Of a stretch of DNA of 64,000 nt, positions 1-14,261 are shown piece after piece (within the stretch, counting starts at the first letter, position 1; the number at the start of each line of letters is the position of its first letter). Position numbers and translations under genes: made by a program. The stretch is from NCBI GenBank assembly GCA_964057225.1, contig OZ059900.1:6148501-6212500 (forward strand), given 5' to 3'. Source of the stretch: Auanema rhodensis. Lineage: Eukaryota; Nematoda; Chromadorea; Rhabditida; Rhabditidae. The notes beneath the pieces were generated by a model. The model ran no database searches. It was given only the letters and a program-made list of their open reading frames with translations, and was not told the origin of the DNA.

Positions 1-1039
1 ATACAAAAATATTTTAAAAGAATATTAAATGATATAATGATATTCATTAATATTAGATCAAAATTGAATAATTTGAAATAATTTGTTATATAAATCAATT
101 AAAATACCTGCATTTAATTGAGTTGAAAGCCAAAAAATGACTATATGCTCAGAAATTTTCGTATATTTGGAAATCACTCTTATTTAGATAACAACACAAA
201 TATGCAAAGAAAGAACGTTACCGGAGAATGTTCTCAAAATATAACAACAACTACTACACGAATTTTTCATTATTCTCTCGATCTATCTAGCATTCTTTCT
301 TTACTTTCTCTCTGTATCTCACTATTCAATGTTTTTCTTCTTTCCTTTTTTCTTTCTTTCTCTATGTCTCTTTTTCTCTTTTTTTTCATCACACACTGGC
401 AGGAGCGTGATAATCGGGTGGACGAGCTGGGTTATTTAGCAAGCACAAGACGAAAACAAGCTAATTCATACACTAGCTGGATGAACATGCTGAATTTGGC
501 AGAAAAAAAGAAAAAAGAAAATCACAAATACTATAATGTAGTACATCAAGAATAAGAAATAAAGTTCAGAGAGTTGGAAGTTACATAAATGGTAACTAAG
601 CAGTTCTATAGAAAAGTTGGAAAGAAAAAAATGGTTGGGAGTTCCATAAAGCGATCGAAGAAACAATTGCCAGGAAATAGTCGTTATATAAACGCCAAAA
701 GTTACTGCTTATTGCTATGGAAGAAAGTAAAAAAAATAAAATGACAGAAAAGCCAAAAAATAGTGCAAAGTTTTGAGAAATATGGAGAATTAACCAAAGA
801 ATAATGGCAGCTTTCTTGAAGTTTGTGGCATAACACCATGAAACATCTTTTTGAAAGCTTTTGATTGGTGCAATGACGGCAGCAAATCAATTCTTCTTAT
901 GTACCCACATAGGGGTACAGAGTGGTAGTGGTCTCTGACAGCTTCAATAGGACAGAAGCTCTAAGCTTGCGAACGAACAAGTGAGAGAGAGTAATCGAGA
1001 GAACAGAGGGAGAAAAGAGTAAAAACAGAAAAAGAATAC

Positions 1040-1084
<45 letters not shown>

Positions 1085-1970
1085 ATATGATAGAAGGATG
1101 AAAATATATTGAAAGTAAAAAGAGCTAAACGGAAAGGATAAAGACATTAAAAGAGAATGAGAGAAGGAGAGAAAGAATTGCAGCTGGCAGAGCTAGGCAA
1201 GCAAGAGAAGAGAATAGTGAACACATGGCGACCGACATATAAGCCCTTCTTGGGTAACCCTTGCGGTCAGTAGGGTTGCGCATTTGAGTCATGCCTTATT
1301 CAGCTGCTTGATGATGAAGACCCTGATGGCAAATACAAATGCACTCTCTAAGAGGGCGGCCTTCAACTGCTCTTGCTACGTTGAAGACAAGAAGTGCGTG
1401 AGAGAGAAAAGAGAATAGCATGAATGAGAGAATGAGAATGAACTGAAGAACGATGATAAATGAGCAAAATGCTGTAGTTAGCACTAGAATGTTGAATCTT
1501 AATTATGGGTCTTCAGGGGTCATTCAGGATAGGATGAGAGCGAAAGTGTTAGAGGAAGTATGTGAGAGAGCACAAATATATTGAACACATGGCCATAGAT
1601 TGGCAACTTACAAAACAAAAGCCTGAAAATTGGAAGATAAAGAAGTATGTATATATGAAAAATAGGAATAACATAATTAATTATAAATGAAAAGAAATCA
1701 TCAATGAAAAAAAAAGAAATAACAATATGGATTAGTAGATCAAACTATATTCTATTTTAATAAGTAAGAAGACATAATATTATTATATCCAGAAGATAAA
1801 TAGGAAATGGGTCATTATTTTTGCTATAAAGACCTCATTAGAAGGAAAAAGACTGAAAAGTAAAACAAAATATATATTCATTCGACAAGCAAAGCTAAAA
1901 CATTTACGACACTAACATTTCACAACAGTTACACAACATACATATTCAACCCATTTCAGAATTTTTTTGA
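1..1970. other. Gene-free flank, purine-rich low-complexity DNA
   Basis: No exon with coherent coding and splice signals was found here. The stretch is AT-rich with pyrimidine-rich (about 240-390) and GA-rich (about 960-1170) tracts. A GC-richer island at about 1200-1390 contains short open frames on the minus strand but no recognisable protein. It may be regulatory or an exon of a gene reaching outside the window. It lies just downstream of the transporter gene, so part of it is probably that gene's 3' UTR. Confidence 0.5.
1046..1080. repeat. (GA)n microsatellite
   Basis: An essentially pure GA dinucleotide run sits inside a longer purine-rich stretch. Similar GA or CT runs recur at about 4942, 36731 and 39077, so this simple repeat is common in the window. 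Confidence 0.9.
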
Positions 1971-4900
1971 CTAATTTTGTTCCAGTAGCTTGCTCTCACA
2001 TGCTTTAGTATCTACGTTATCGGTTCGAGTGAAACTGGCTGGCCTTCCTTGTATCCATAAACAGAAAATGGCATTTGAAATTATCAAAATACTTCCGTGA
2101 ATGATAAACAGCCAAAACCATTGATTCCAAGTAGACTGAGGTGCAATATAGTCGACTGCAAGTTAATATAAGAAAAGTAAGAAAAAAAATTAATAATTGA
2201 TTGTAGTTTAGTCACATGAAAAATCATTCTGCTATTTTTCCATAAGAAATCCAAAAAAGAAAATGCAAAGAATTAAGAAGTAGACTTTTTTTGTGTTGAA
2301 GGTAAATAATATGATTATTCACAAAAAAATAGAGCAAAAAATAATAAAAAATGACATTTCAAATTAAAGATTGAAGTTAAAAAAGTGATAATATTGAAGA
2401 GAGTGTTTGCGACAAAAAATTTTTCGAATTAATATGGTAATATAGGTATAAATTATTCAAAGAATAAGGTTGTGCAAAAAAATGAATAATCAAATTAAGT
2501 TATAAATTCATGAAAATTTAACAGCTAATAACTATGCTATATTGTAAAATATAGATATTTACTATAGATACAAGTAAATGTTGCAAAACAAATATTTTCA
2601 TATGCTTGTTAGCGTATTGAGAGAGTTGTTTGAGTAATATTGCAATTCTAGTTCAAAATTTGCATAATTATTCAAAATTTCAGTGTAAGCAACTAAACGA
2701 TGAAGAAAAAAAATAAAATTGAAGAAAGTTGGAGAAATGTATAAGATTTGAAGTAATCCATAACTGTTCTAAGGGGTTTTATGGCATTTTTTTACTATGC
2801 GATATATTCGAAAGCATTTCAAGTTATATATAAATATATATTTATTTATACCTTTTGAATAAATCAACCTATAATATGTATCAATTTTCTAGAAGAAACA
2901 AGAATGTATCTCAATTATTTTGAATGTTCAGGTTAGTGGCATTAGATTTATGACTTGCAAGAATACAAATTTTGAAAAAAATCAAAAAAAAAAGGGGGAA
3001 AGGTTTCCGTGATACAAGGATGATTGCTGCTGCCTACGACAACAAGAATTCTTTCGACATTTTTTCAAGAACTTGAAGCACCAAAAATCACTATTTGAAA
3101 TTCATTCAGTTGTTTTTGCTCGTTTATAAATAGTCATTGTCAATAAAAAATTCATAATAGGAATGTGCTGAACATTTCTAAGAATTCATCAAAAAATGTT
3201 TTATATGTATATAAGCTAGATGGGCATGAAATTTCAACTTTTTCGAAAGTGAAGTTGAAATGCTTATTTTTTTTTGTTAGGTTGATAGTGAATTCATTTT
3301 CAAGAAAAAAATGTTAAAATGCTTGAGCGGTTGTCTATGCTGAAAGAATGATGAATGAGCGTTCAAAAAGCAAGCATGTATAGAGTAGCTCAGCTGTGAA
3401 TTAGCTCATAGAATGAAAGGAATGTTACCCAAAAATGGCTCCAAAATTGTGCTTGTCGTCAAGATAAATCCGTATAATGTAAGCATCATATGTCCATGCT
3501 GTCTATAAAATATGAATATATCAGAAATTTTTCAGAAAATTTAATGAAATATAAAAACAATTTCCCATTGAAGCTTTTTATTCTGTGAATAAGTAATGCC
3601 TGGTAGGAGTAAGTTTAATAGTTACCTGCCTACGATCACGGCTGCTTTATTAAAGCCAGCTGCGTTAAATCCAATGATTCCTTGCATAAGAGCCAAAAAT
3701 ACAGCGCATGTGTACTGAAAATTGTTAAATCGGTTGGAAAAAAGAAACTATTTTCAGGCTTTTAGTTAAAAAAATGACTTTTAAGTAGAAAACGATAAAG
3801 TTGATGAAAAAAGTATGAGCATGTTTGAAAGGTCAACAGTGTTGAAGCTGAACAGAATTTTCTGCATGAGAGAACTCAGAAATATTCCATAATTTTAAAA
3901 CATTTGCAAGAAACTAGTTTTTCTACTCAAAAAAGAAACGTATATTTTAACTCAACACATAAGTAACACATAAGTAGTAAAGTAGTATATTTCATAAAAC
4001 ATTTAGAGTACCAACCTTATTTCTTTCAGGTATAAATGCTGTGAGAATAGCCATACAACCACAAAGTCCCAATGACAATGTGTTAAATACACGCAACTTA
4101 ATGCTTTCATTAGCTTTCCAATTATCCGTCAATTTTCCTTAATTTTCAAATTGACCAGAAGATTTTTTTTTCATAAAATAATAGTCGTAAAACAAAATTT
4201 TTTGTTAAAGGAAGAATTTCTAAAAGCAATGTGATCATCGTTTTTTCGAATTAAGTTTCTATGTAATTGTACACAAAGTTCTCAGGCTAATTTCTCTTTT
4301 TTCATACTAAAGAGACGTATTTTACTTCCCATCGAATCTTTGAGAACATTAATGTTTCAGTCTCTAGAGAGTTTAAGAGTTAAATCTTTTTCTGTAGCAT
4401 AGCTGAGTACACATAAATTCTCAGCGATTGCTATATAGAGAATATTCGAAAATGTAGAAAAACTATATAAGATGTATTGAAATCAAGAATGTGAGAATGA
4501 GTGATGAGAGAGGAAGAAATTGACAAAACCATGTTGTGAAAAAAAGAGAATTTGATTCCAAATTGAAAACTAGAATGCCATTAAAGTTGAGCATTAAGAA
4601 TCATTGTAGAAAATGCTCAAATTGGCGAAAGGACATTAGCCAAACTCATTGTTTTCATTGGAAACTGGGAAAAAATTTGAAAGTGGCAATTGTTAGAAAT
4701 AATAGGAAAAAAAATCTATCCATTTTTGTAAAAATGGGTAATATTATTCATAAGAATATACTGAATTCAAAATAGAATTTTAGTTTAATTGCAGAAAAAA
4801 ATAATAATGGCAAATAATAGAGGAAAAAAAGATTTTTCAGAAAATGAGAGGAATTAAAAAGAAAAATCAGATAAGAATTAGAAGAAGAACGGCAATTAGA

Positions 4901-7264
4901 ATTGAAAGACAAACGTAAGCTTGATGAAGCTTCAAGATAATTGAGAGAGAGAGAGAGAGAACCTTGGAAATGTTAGATATGAAGCCGAATAAATGGAAAA
5001 CGATTAGACTGAGCCTAAACCATATTATAAGAAACTAATGTTATATTTCACAAAATCATTCAAACATTTTCCGCATAGGAAATTGAATTGAAAACTGCTA
5101 TGAGCAAAAGTGTTTTTTTTTGTAGAGACTTGAAGAGCAGTATTGAATTCCGGAGCTTTTCACTTCTCATCAAAACAGTCACAAGAAAGGAAAAAGTATT
5201 TGAGCTTGCCTCTATAAAACTCGTTGTTGTGTGTAAAAGCTTGTAGTGAAATCCACCTCTTTTTCGTCACATACTTTCTAACTTTCGACTATTTTTAGAG
5301 CGAAAACGGTTCAAATATCAAATCCGGAATCGCAAGAATTTTAAAATCTTCAATTTCAAGAAGCGAATGACAAAATTAAAAAATCCAATTTCAATATACT
5401 TTTCAAAGCATTTCGAAACAAGCCAAATAGTTAAACTAGCTAGTTTGAAAATCAAACAAAAATAACTAACCACTGATTATCTTAGTGAGCAGTTGCATAG
5501 CAAATGAAAATGAATTAAAGTGAGATGCTTCCATATCTGTCATATGTAACCCTTTCTTCATAATAGCGTTCGAAAATATAACAAATGGTGATACGCCGTT
5601 GTAATTTCCTACGCAGGCAATTAGGCAAGCCCAAACCAGCTTTGATTTTAACAATTTTCTGAAAATGAAAATAAAAAAAGTAAATGAATTAAGTAACTAT
5701 GGAACTGTGAAATAACAATTAGATATAGAAAAATAAAACTATTTTCATTATATGTATAGCATACTTCCAAGGCACAGGAGCACGCTTCTTCTCAATGTCT
5801 GATTTACCATTTTCGATTAACTAAAAGAGATATACGTAATTATAACTAAATAATTGAGTTCAATTAATTGAGAATGTTGTGAGTGATGGCTTAGACAAAC
5901 TAGGACACATCTGTCCTATTAGCTCTCAACAATGCCATATGTCAATTAGAGCAAAATCGAAATTTCACAGAGCTTCTTTCATCAAAGCTAGTAAAAAGGA
6001 TTAAAAACGACTTTGCTTATACAATTTGAAAATGAATATATGCATATGTATATATTTTTATGTACATAAATATCAATAAAAGGGAATAAGCATATATATA
6101 CCTGAACTTCTTTTTCATTCATCCAAGGATGAGAGGACGGATCATCTCGGTAAAATATTAACCACAAAATGCCAATACTCATTGAGACAATACCATTAAA
6201 ATAAAAGAGACTTCGCCAATTATATTGCTCGCAAAGTGGTCCAGAAGTTATCATTAAAAACAACAATCCAATCTAGAAATATAGCAACGATCAGAAACTT
6301 AGTTAAAGCAAAAACCTGAGAATAGCAAGTCAGAACAGCGATAAAAATTCCAAGTTCATTTTGAGGTGCCCATAGTGAAGATATACGACCAATAAGAGGA
6401 ATTGTTGGAGCAACAACAGCTCCTTGTAAAATTCTAAGTTACAGCACTGTATCCATTATAAAAAAACATGTATATAGTTATAAAATAACAAATTATGCAC
6501 AGTGCAATCAGCATTACAAATCTGAATACACAAAACGTGCTATAAATTAATTCTGAACATGAACATGAAAATAAAATAATATATTTGGTTTTTCACTAGT
6601 AGATTCATAGATCATGCGATTATTTATAAAATATTGATCATGATATGATCAAATTTTAAATATTTTGATCTTCTTACTTGAGCGGTAATACTGAGTGTGG
6701 ACTCCAGTCATACATAAATGGAATAATGAACGTAAGAATTGAAGATAATATAGTAACTACAAAAATCATTAGGCGTAATGACATTTTCTAAAGAAAATGC
6801 AAATAAGTATCGCAGATATTCACAAACAATACTTGTTAGATATGAAAAAACGCACCTGGAACTGATCAGATAACATGAATGCTAACATTATTGCTGTTCC
6901 GAATGGGTATGCTGAATAGAGATATTTCAGCTCGTTTTCATCAAAGTACATAACTTCTGAATGTGAAGGGTTTCTATAAATCAAAACGTTATCTGTAATA
7001 AATAATTGTGATCAACTGTTCGTATACAGCTCTTGCTCCTTCTGTACTATTGATACCGCATGCAACCGCAAAATTGAATGCAAAACTACATGATAATGCT
7101 ATACCAGCTATTGATGTTGCTAGTATGAGTACAACAACTCGAAGAAATGGTATTTCTTTGATCTATAATACATTTCAACAGATATATCGTAATAATACTA
7201 TAAAAATAGTTAATTTGAAAAATATAAGTAGACTATATTAATTAATTTTAAGTAAACTAACCAT
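1971..7264 (-). CDS. SLC17-like major facilitator transporter (12 exons)
   Basis: Predicted organic-anion or phosphate transporter of the SLC17 branch of the major facilitator superfamily, a multi-pass membrane protein. Coding exons on the minus strand: 7264-7262, 7162-7017, 6973-6856, 6787-6678, 6433-6316, 6272-6102, 5820-5765, 5658-5471, 4137-4016, 3714-3626, 3502-3429, 2155-1971. They sum to 1380 nt, giving 459 aa, and every phase closes. The family pattern is clear in the first half: LQGAVVAPTIPLIGRISSLW, then a short helix, then ITSGPLCEQYNWRSLFYFNG, then DDPSSHPWMNEKE. The sixth-to-seventh helix linker carries a charged stretch (EKKRAPVPWK), and ISGKLTDNW matches the usual loop after the eighth helix. 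The family's W-x-P-x-x-E-R element reads WAPQNEL here, losing the arginine, so the substrate cannot be inferred. The first coding exon holds only the ATG. The exon 2 donor (GTTGAT) is weak but is the one that keeps frame. Confidence 0.9.
4942..4959. repeat. Short (GA)n run in transporter intron
   Basis: GA dinucleotide run inside the large intron (4138-5470) of the SLC17-like gene. That intron is about 1.3 kb, far longer than most introns in the window, and is otherwise AT-rich with no exon evident. Confidence 0.7.
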
Positions 7265-10200
7265 TTTATTCTATTTTTTTGTTAATTTAGTTACTCAGAA
7301 ATGTTCGACAAATGAAATATTTGCTGAAATATTGTCTTTACGTCAATAAAATGTTTTAATGTATAACTAAACAGAATAAACAATTAGTTCTTAACTTACT
7401 AGGAAAAAAGAAATAAACAGCAAAATTATTTTATTAATATTTATTATGAAAATAGATATTGTAAAAGAATACAGAGGAAACACTGCATAGTTGGCGAAAG
7501 TTTCACTGCTTTTGAGTTGGTCGTTCTAATCGGATGATCGGAAATAGTCAGTAAACATGAATCAAACAGTTATATGAAGAAAGAAAAAACGAACAAAAAA
7601 CGTTTCGTAACATATTCCATGAAATATCAGTTTTCTATGATTCAAAAATGAAGAAAAAACTCTGGAAAAGTTGGAATTATCATTGACTTTTCAATTTATT
7701 AATGAAACATACATCATAATAATTAATATAATATAACAAAAAATAAAATAAATCTGAAACTACATATCAATTATAAAAGAAAAGTTTTTATTTGATTAGA
7801 TTTGTGAATACAAATTATATAATAGCTTTAAAATAGATAAAAATAGAGCTATTTTGCAACATTTGCATAAAAGTACTCATAACAATCAACAATAACACTG
7901 AAAATTTAATCTTTTTTCATCTGATATGAAAATCTAAGAAGAAATAGGTTCATATACCATAACAGAAAAACATATAAACAAGAAAAAGATAATGTTGAAA
8001 CAGGAGGTTAACTACTAATTACATATATTGACTATAATTTATATTCATTCAATAAACTATAAACATAGTTATCATTCAAATAGAATTTTGTATTTTTCTT
8101 TATTTATCCATAATTGAAGATTGAAAGTTTTGAAAGTCGATTGTCTTTATTGGTAAACTTTTCTTCTTCGAGAGCAAAAAGAAGAAGATAAATATTGTTT
8201 TCTCTCTTTACACGTCTTCAGAAGATATTGCCAATTCATATATCTATTCAGATATCTATTTCAATTGATTTTACGTACTTTTCAAAATATTCTTGATCTA
8301 TTACATATGTGACATTCTTCATTAGTTTCAATAAATCATCAAATATCTACATATATATGTATATGTATAATTCATTTTCGATAATTTTATTTTGTCTTAT
8401 TTTCATATATATCTGACGTTGCCGTCTTCTTTACATTATTCTAAAAAATTTGCATTTTGTTTTTCTATATATATGGTTGTATCATCCATTCTTGTCCTAG
8501 CATGTGACCTTCTTCAATTCTTTCATCTTTTTTTTTGAAATTTGTCTCACATTTACTTTTCAGCATGTGTAATCCTAATCGAAGGAATGTTATCTCAATG
8601 TTTATCACCTTTTCTCCAAACTTATTTTCCAAACCGAGTGTACTTACTGACCTAACCAGCTACTCAAGTTCGAATACTCATAGATTAGTAACCTAAATTC
8701 TTTGTGTAAATTCGCACATGATATTTGATTGTTTTAAACATGAATCTTATTTAATTCCCTGTAGATGCGCATCAAATATGCTGCAATAGATAACTCTTAG
8801 CCAATTTGTACATCAATTCAATGACTTATCTCTTTTAAATGTACACAGTGATAAATGAGTATTACAGTCAATTGTCTTCATATCATAATTTTTATTTCAT
8901 TTAGTAATTATCATTATCATTGAAAATATTTTAAATTATCGTAATAGTCAATTTTATTTTGTGGTTGCATCATAGAACATTTTGAAAATATAGAAAATTA
9001 ACAAAAGCAAATCACTCTTTTTGGAATAACAGTATTATTAAAAGTGTTGCAGCTGGCGAACCTTCCCACTCAAAATACGATTTTCTGTACTTCTCAGTCA
9101 TTTTTATGCTTTCGCAAAGCAAAACCGAAGCTTTCGCTAAGTCTTGGGTAACGGAAAACTGGTAATTTTCAAAAATCGTCGATTTTTAGCTCCTTTTACG
9201 GCTTTGGGGAATATGGTCAAACAACTACGCCAACACGTTCCCCACAAATTTAGAAAACATGTTCAATCTTCCCCAAATTTCAATAAGTTTGAAAATTCAG
9301 AAAATGGAAAATACGTACCTCCATTAACATAAAATTACAACGAGTGTATTTAGTATGCAACCTCTAATCAGTTTCGGATAAAGAAGGTGTGACACAGTAC
9401 CGCTCGACCCCTTTTTCCTCTCACAACCCAACCCATTTCTGAACGAAAACTCTTCTATTAATTTATTTGTGAAATCTAAGGACAGTTGTCGTTCACGAAA
9501 ATGCTAAGATTAAAACTGAAAAGATTTAATATTCACTGCAGGAGGTAATTAAATCAAAGACAACACTATATTTTCAAAAATCACCACCTTCAAGCATTTC
9601 TAAGACGAAAAGACAGTAAGAACTATAATTATGCTTACCAAATTGTGGATATCTATTTTTATTTTTTTGTCTTCAACTTTATTTTCAAAATAGTTAATAA
9701 TTTCTTTATGTGGCTCAAACCCCAGAAATCAAATAAACAAGATCAACAATTTTCTCTTCAAATCACAGTGGTTTTTTTCGCGCTAGTATCACATATAAAA
9801 ACACCTCAAACATCTTTCATTTCTAATAGTTTCACGAGAATTAGATAGTCCAAATTGGCTAATGTCAGTAGATTTTTTCGGAATTTTCGCATTTATTACT
9901 CCTTGAAATTATCAAAAAGATTGAAACAATTATCCTGAATTGTAGGAAATGTGTTAGCAAAGTTTTGTAACCGTTTCATCCAAAGCTGTAAAAATAGCCA
10001 AAAATAAAATCTTTCCAAGTTACGAGTTTTATGTTAACTAAAACATTTTTTGCTTGGCAAAAGCAAAAAAATGATTGAAAAGTGCAGAAAATCGTATTTT
10101 GGGCAAAAAAGTGCTCCGACCTGAAGGAGGGAAGTAGAATAACTGTTTCAAACCAGTACGATGGATATCTTCACGATTTGAAGCATACACACGTATACTG

Positions 10201-12288
10201 GAACTATTTGATATCACTACTGAACATAAGAATTATATATTTTTTCTTTTTTTTTCATCTAAAGATGACATAGACTGGCTTCTATTTCAACAACTAGGTG
10301 AGGGTCGTTGGGGGGGTATGTGGCTGAACGGGATGTATACGTCTGTTCATGTGTCTCTGTCTGCAATTCTCGTCCGTGTATATGTGTGTGATCAAAACAT
10401 TCAAAGGACATTGCGCGACCTAACTGTCGCGAATAGATGTTGATTATTGATTTTTTTCATCTTAGTTTTAATGCATGGTTAATAATGAATAAGTTATGCA
10501 ACAATCTTTGAATGTATGTTCAACTATTTTAATTGAAGCAATTATCTTTAGATTCTATATATTATTCTTGTAATTTCCTAGAAAAGGGATAAAAATTAAA
10601 GTGTTCAGCATTTCTTTTTTCACACTTTTAGTTTGAATCAACTATGTTTAAAATTCTCAGCAAAACTATTTTCTCGTAAATATTATATATATTCCCCGCT
10701 TTTTTTTTGTCGTTTTTAGTTTCATTATTATATTTGAAAACTTTCTTTTTCAGATTTTTTTCTATCCTAATAAATAGTTAGCAAATGCATCGAGTGATAA
10801 TTATGTTGCTGTTGTAGATTTCACAGCGACCTTTCATAATCAAGTAAGTTTACTCATTTAATTTTATAATGAAATAGAGTTTGCACTGTATTAATCTGTC
10901 GATCAATCCATTACTGTTTATGTTTTTTTATAAATGAGTATTTGTTCTATTTGAATTCATTTGCTTCCTTTAACATGAAAATTCAACCTGATAAAGTATA
11001 ATGTACTCTAATACATTACTAATTTTAACCCAGTTTGATGAATTGTTTTCCGTCATTGTTCTGATGACTTACTCCTTCAAAGGTCAAAATTTTGTTAAGA
11101 ACGTTACAAGAACTAATATTTCTTACAATCATGTTTCTTAACATGATGCATACATGGTGTAGAATACTCTGTAGAATATATGCCGTATATTATTATTTAT
11201 TGTTTTATAATTAGCATTTTGCGCATTATTATACTGTATATAACAGTTTTCTCATACTGATCAACATTTTTTTCTGAATATTTCCTTGAATAATCACACG
11301 ATTCTTATTATCATCACAAAATTAGATAATTAAATTATCTCCAGGGCATAGAGGCACTTGGAAAATCAGCATTGTACATGGTGTCGTCGTCCTGAACACA
11401 CACTTTTTAAATTATTTTCTATGCACTTACATGGCACTCTGCTTCATCTATTATTTCTTTAAATTCTTGAGTAAACCTTGTCATTATTCTTCTTTTATTT
11501 TTATTTTATAATATACTTGCATCACAGTATTTCTTAACCAAATAAATTCGCCACACTTTTTACAACAATGCTCAAACCATTATCACAACTGAAAAACTTC
11601 GTAAGCAATGTTTTAGCAAGCATAGTAATTCTCATAGTTTTTTCTTCTTTTTTTCTTGAATAATCTTTTTTTTAATTTCAAGTTTTAGCCCAATCACTTT
11701 CTTTTCACCACACACACTTCTATCTTGAAATTCTTCCTTTCATTATACAACATCAAAGTTATTCTATAATTATTCTTATATTTGAAGTATTATTGAAACT
11801 TTAAAATTTTTATTTATAATAGAACTAATACCATCCAAAGCAAAAGCTTAATTAACTATACAAAATCTGGATTGTTTGATAAAAAAAGTGATGAAATTCA
11901 ACATTTAAGAAGATAACATCATCACCATCTTTATATTTTCCATTTATACAGGTACGGATTTACATATATGAACATCTGAAGTGTGGAATTTTTGGTGGCA
12001 GCAGTTGAACTCTAACTAATATCATTTGAAAAAACAAAAAAATATCAATCATAACCAAATATCTTTAGTTTGGTACATGCTTGAATAAGAAATATTTTTG
12101 AATTCTTATACAACTTGTTTGATAAACTTGATTCATTAGAAATATCATCACTATATCAGTGAAAAATTAGTCAAGCTATAGTGAAGAATGCCCGAGTTTT
12201 TTGTGAGTTTATCTCACTATTTCTTCATCTATATCATATTCAGCTGACAGAAAGAACTATTTTTGTAATGTTCTTTCTTATTTAGACT
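7265..12288. other. Intergenic region between divergent genes
   Basis: This 5 kb region separates the start of the minus-strand transporter from the start of the plus-strand RING gene, so it should hold both promoters. It is AT-rich. Visible contents are a diverged inverted repeat (9060-10115), a GC-richer island at about 10290-10440, and a possible non-coding exon ending at the donor-like ATCAA/GTAAGT near 10845. No protein-coding exon could be supported. Confidence 0.5.
9060..10115. repeat. Diverged inverted repeat (foldback)
   Basis: The reverse complement of about 9060-9268 aligns with about 9920-10115. Matching landmarks include CAGAAAATCGTATTTTG beside AAAATGA-T-GA-AAGT-CAG, AAAGC-GTAAAA and GTGTT-GC. 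Identity is moderate with small gaps, so the copies are old. The spacer is about 650 bp. It could be a decayed foldback transposon or two inverted copies of a dispersed repeat. The short open frame at 9144 lies inside the left arm and is not a gene. Confidence 0.55.
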
Positions 12289-13895
12289 ATGCCAGACTTT
12301 GCTAACGAACCTCGCGAGAGCGAGCGAGTAGAAGCAGCCAGTAAGTTTAAAGTAGAATATAACCAAAGCGTTTATGTTTATGAATAGCTCTAAAATTATC
12401 TTTCTTAATTTGTATTTCTAAACATATCAATTAGAAATCAATAGACACTTAACTCATGAGTAATTATATGCTCTTATGAATGAAGTATACAAATTGAGAA
12501 AAAATGCCAGTAATAGAAAAGTAATTGTAGAAGTTTAGTTTATATAGTAAATCAGTTATATTTACATTGGTTTTAACCTTCCTGATCTGCATCATATTGT
12601 TGAATTAGATTCATAGTTTCAGCTCCCAGTGAAACGGACATCTATAGGCGTCTGCGTGCAGCTTATAACACATCACGACAAGCTCAAGATGTAAAACAAT
12701 TTCAAAAAGCATTTGATTATGTTCAAATTGAACATTTTGCAGTATATCAAGATAATTTGGACAGTAGCTCCATTTTTTGGATTTGTAGCCGTAAAATTGC
12801 TGATGGACGAATTTCTGCAATGTGTTCGATGTTTCGGTGGTTGGATCATGCTGTTGTATGGAAATCATAAATTTGTTCGATGTGTTAGGAGAGGTTTATT
12901 CTATTTCTGTTTCTTTTAGTTTGAATATTTTTTTACAGAAGAACAAGAAAACTATTATGTTTACTCAAAAACTCTTTTGATGATAATACTTTTTACATAC
13001 TTATCATCCAATCACATTCTTACTATTGACGATTATAGCACATATGACGTGTTAACATACACTACGCATGTGAGTTTTTGGTTCGAACAAAACTGAAACG
13101 TATATATAAAATCATTCAGAACAAGCCATATACACTAACTCATACAGTGAAAATTGTTTTTTTAACAGGCTATTTTGTGAAATTATGTACAATTCTTGTC
13201 AAACAATTGGTTAGTCTTATGAATTTAACAAAATTTCAATTTCCCAACTTTCAAGTTCTTTCTCCTGCCGTCGGAAATAATCTCTCATTCTACAAAACGT
13301 CGTTTATATCAAACAATTGAATATATTTCTCAGGTATATACTTCATTTATTTTTTAAATTTATTTTTTATTTTTCAACTTCAGGCTTATTGCATTACATT
13401 CCCCACAGCGCAGTGGTTAAGTTTCTTTATGGGAGCAAACTCAGAAGAACCCCCATTGGAATATTTTTTGACTCACGTACTTATATCACTTGGATATGCA
13501 TACTTCAAGGTTAGTTAAGACTTTTGGTTTTTTATACTTTTTTTTCATTTTAGATTCGTCGTTTCATGGAAGCTTACTTCGAGCTTAAAACAAGTATTCT
13601 TGAACTGACTGAAATGCATACGAAACCTGATCGACAAGAAATAGAAAATGCACAGATTTGTCCAATTTGTCGAGACGAATTCCGTCAGCCGTATAAGGTT
13701 CGGTTAACTATAATTAAGCCTAAATTAAGTTAAATGTGTATTCAGCTTTACTGTCTTCATATATTCTGCACTGATTGTATAAATGCATGGTTTGAGAAGA
13801 CGAGAACTTGTCCGATTTGTCGTGAACATGCACCGTTAAGTAACAACATTTGGTATACGGATGGTGCAACTTCTCAACTTATTCCATTTTGGTAG
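12289..13895 (+). CDS. RNFT1/RNFT2-like transmembrane RING E3 ubiquitin ligase (8 exons)
   Basis: Probable membrane-bound E3 ubiquitin ligase; vertebrate RNFT proteins act at the ER membrane. Exons: 12289-12340, 12623-12690, 12743-12893, 12939-13073, 13169-13209, 13384-13509, 13554-13697, 13746-13895; 867 nt, 288 aa. A short charged N-terminus (1-40) is followed by several hydrophobic segments (about 41-190, for example WTVAPFFGFVAVKLLMDEF and LLMIILFTYLSSNHILT). A linker then leads to a C-terminal C3HC4 RING with C227, C230, C242, H244, C247, C250, C261 and C264, all present. The protein ends TSQLIPFW, shortly after the RING, as RNFT proteins do. It is shorter than human RNFT1 because the N-terminus is brief. 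The donor of exon 4 is the uncertain point: GTTTTT at 13074 keeps frame, while the better-looking GTGAGT at 13070 does not. The start follows a TTTAG acceptor, so a 5' UTR exon probably lies upstream. Confidence 0.88.
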
Positions 13896-14255
13896 AATAC
13901 TTGAGAGTAGACCAAAACATAGCCAGACATTAACTGTCTTTTCTATGTATTTCTAATCTTTTATTATTTATACTAATAACCTATAGCCATAACTGTTAGC
14001 CCGGATTGTCTCAATGATTCTCAACTGTTTCTGTGAGCTTTGGACAAAAAACTTAATTTCCTTTCATAATATTCCGACGAAATAGCATCAGATGACAGTT
14101 CAAACTATTTAATGCAGATACACGTTCTTTTATTTGTTTTTTTTTCGAAGTAATATCCAAACAAATAATATTAAAGTTAAAAATTATTCTCCCGTTCACT
14201 TTGAATGCAATTGTTTTTTGTAGTTTGTATAGTTTATAGTTTATCTTAATTGTCT

Positions 14256-14261
14256 AATAAA
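14256..14261 (+). promoter_or_regulatory. Poly(A) signal AATAAA of the RING gene
   Basis: Canonical AATAAA lies about 360 nt after the stop codon of the RNFT-like gene. A second AATAAA-type motif near 14468 could serve instead. Confidence 0.5.

Noticed and set aside
7008-7241. Plus-strand open frame of 77 codons
   Set aside because: It is antisense to the second SLC17-like exon.
12611-12868. Minus-strand open frame over the RING gene
   Set aside because: It overlaps the RNFT-like exons, whose splice phases and RING residues clearly set the coding strand.
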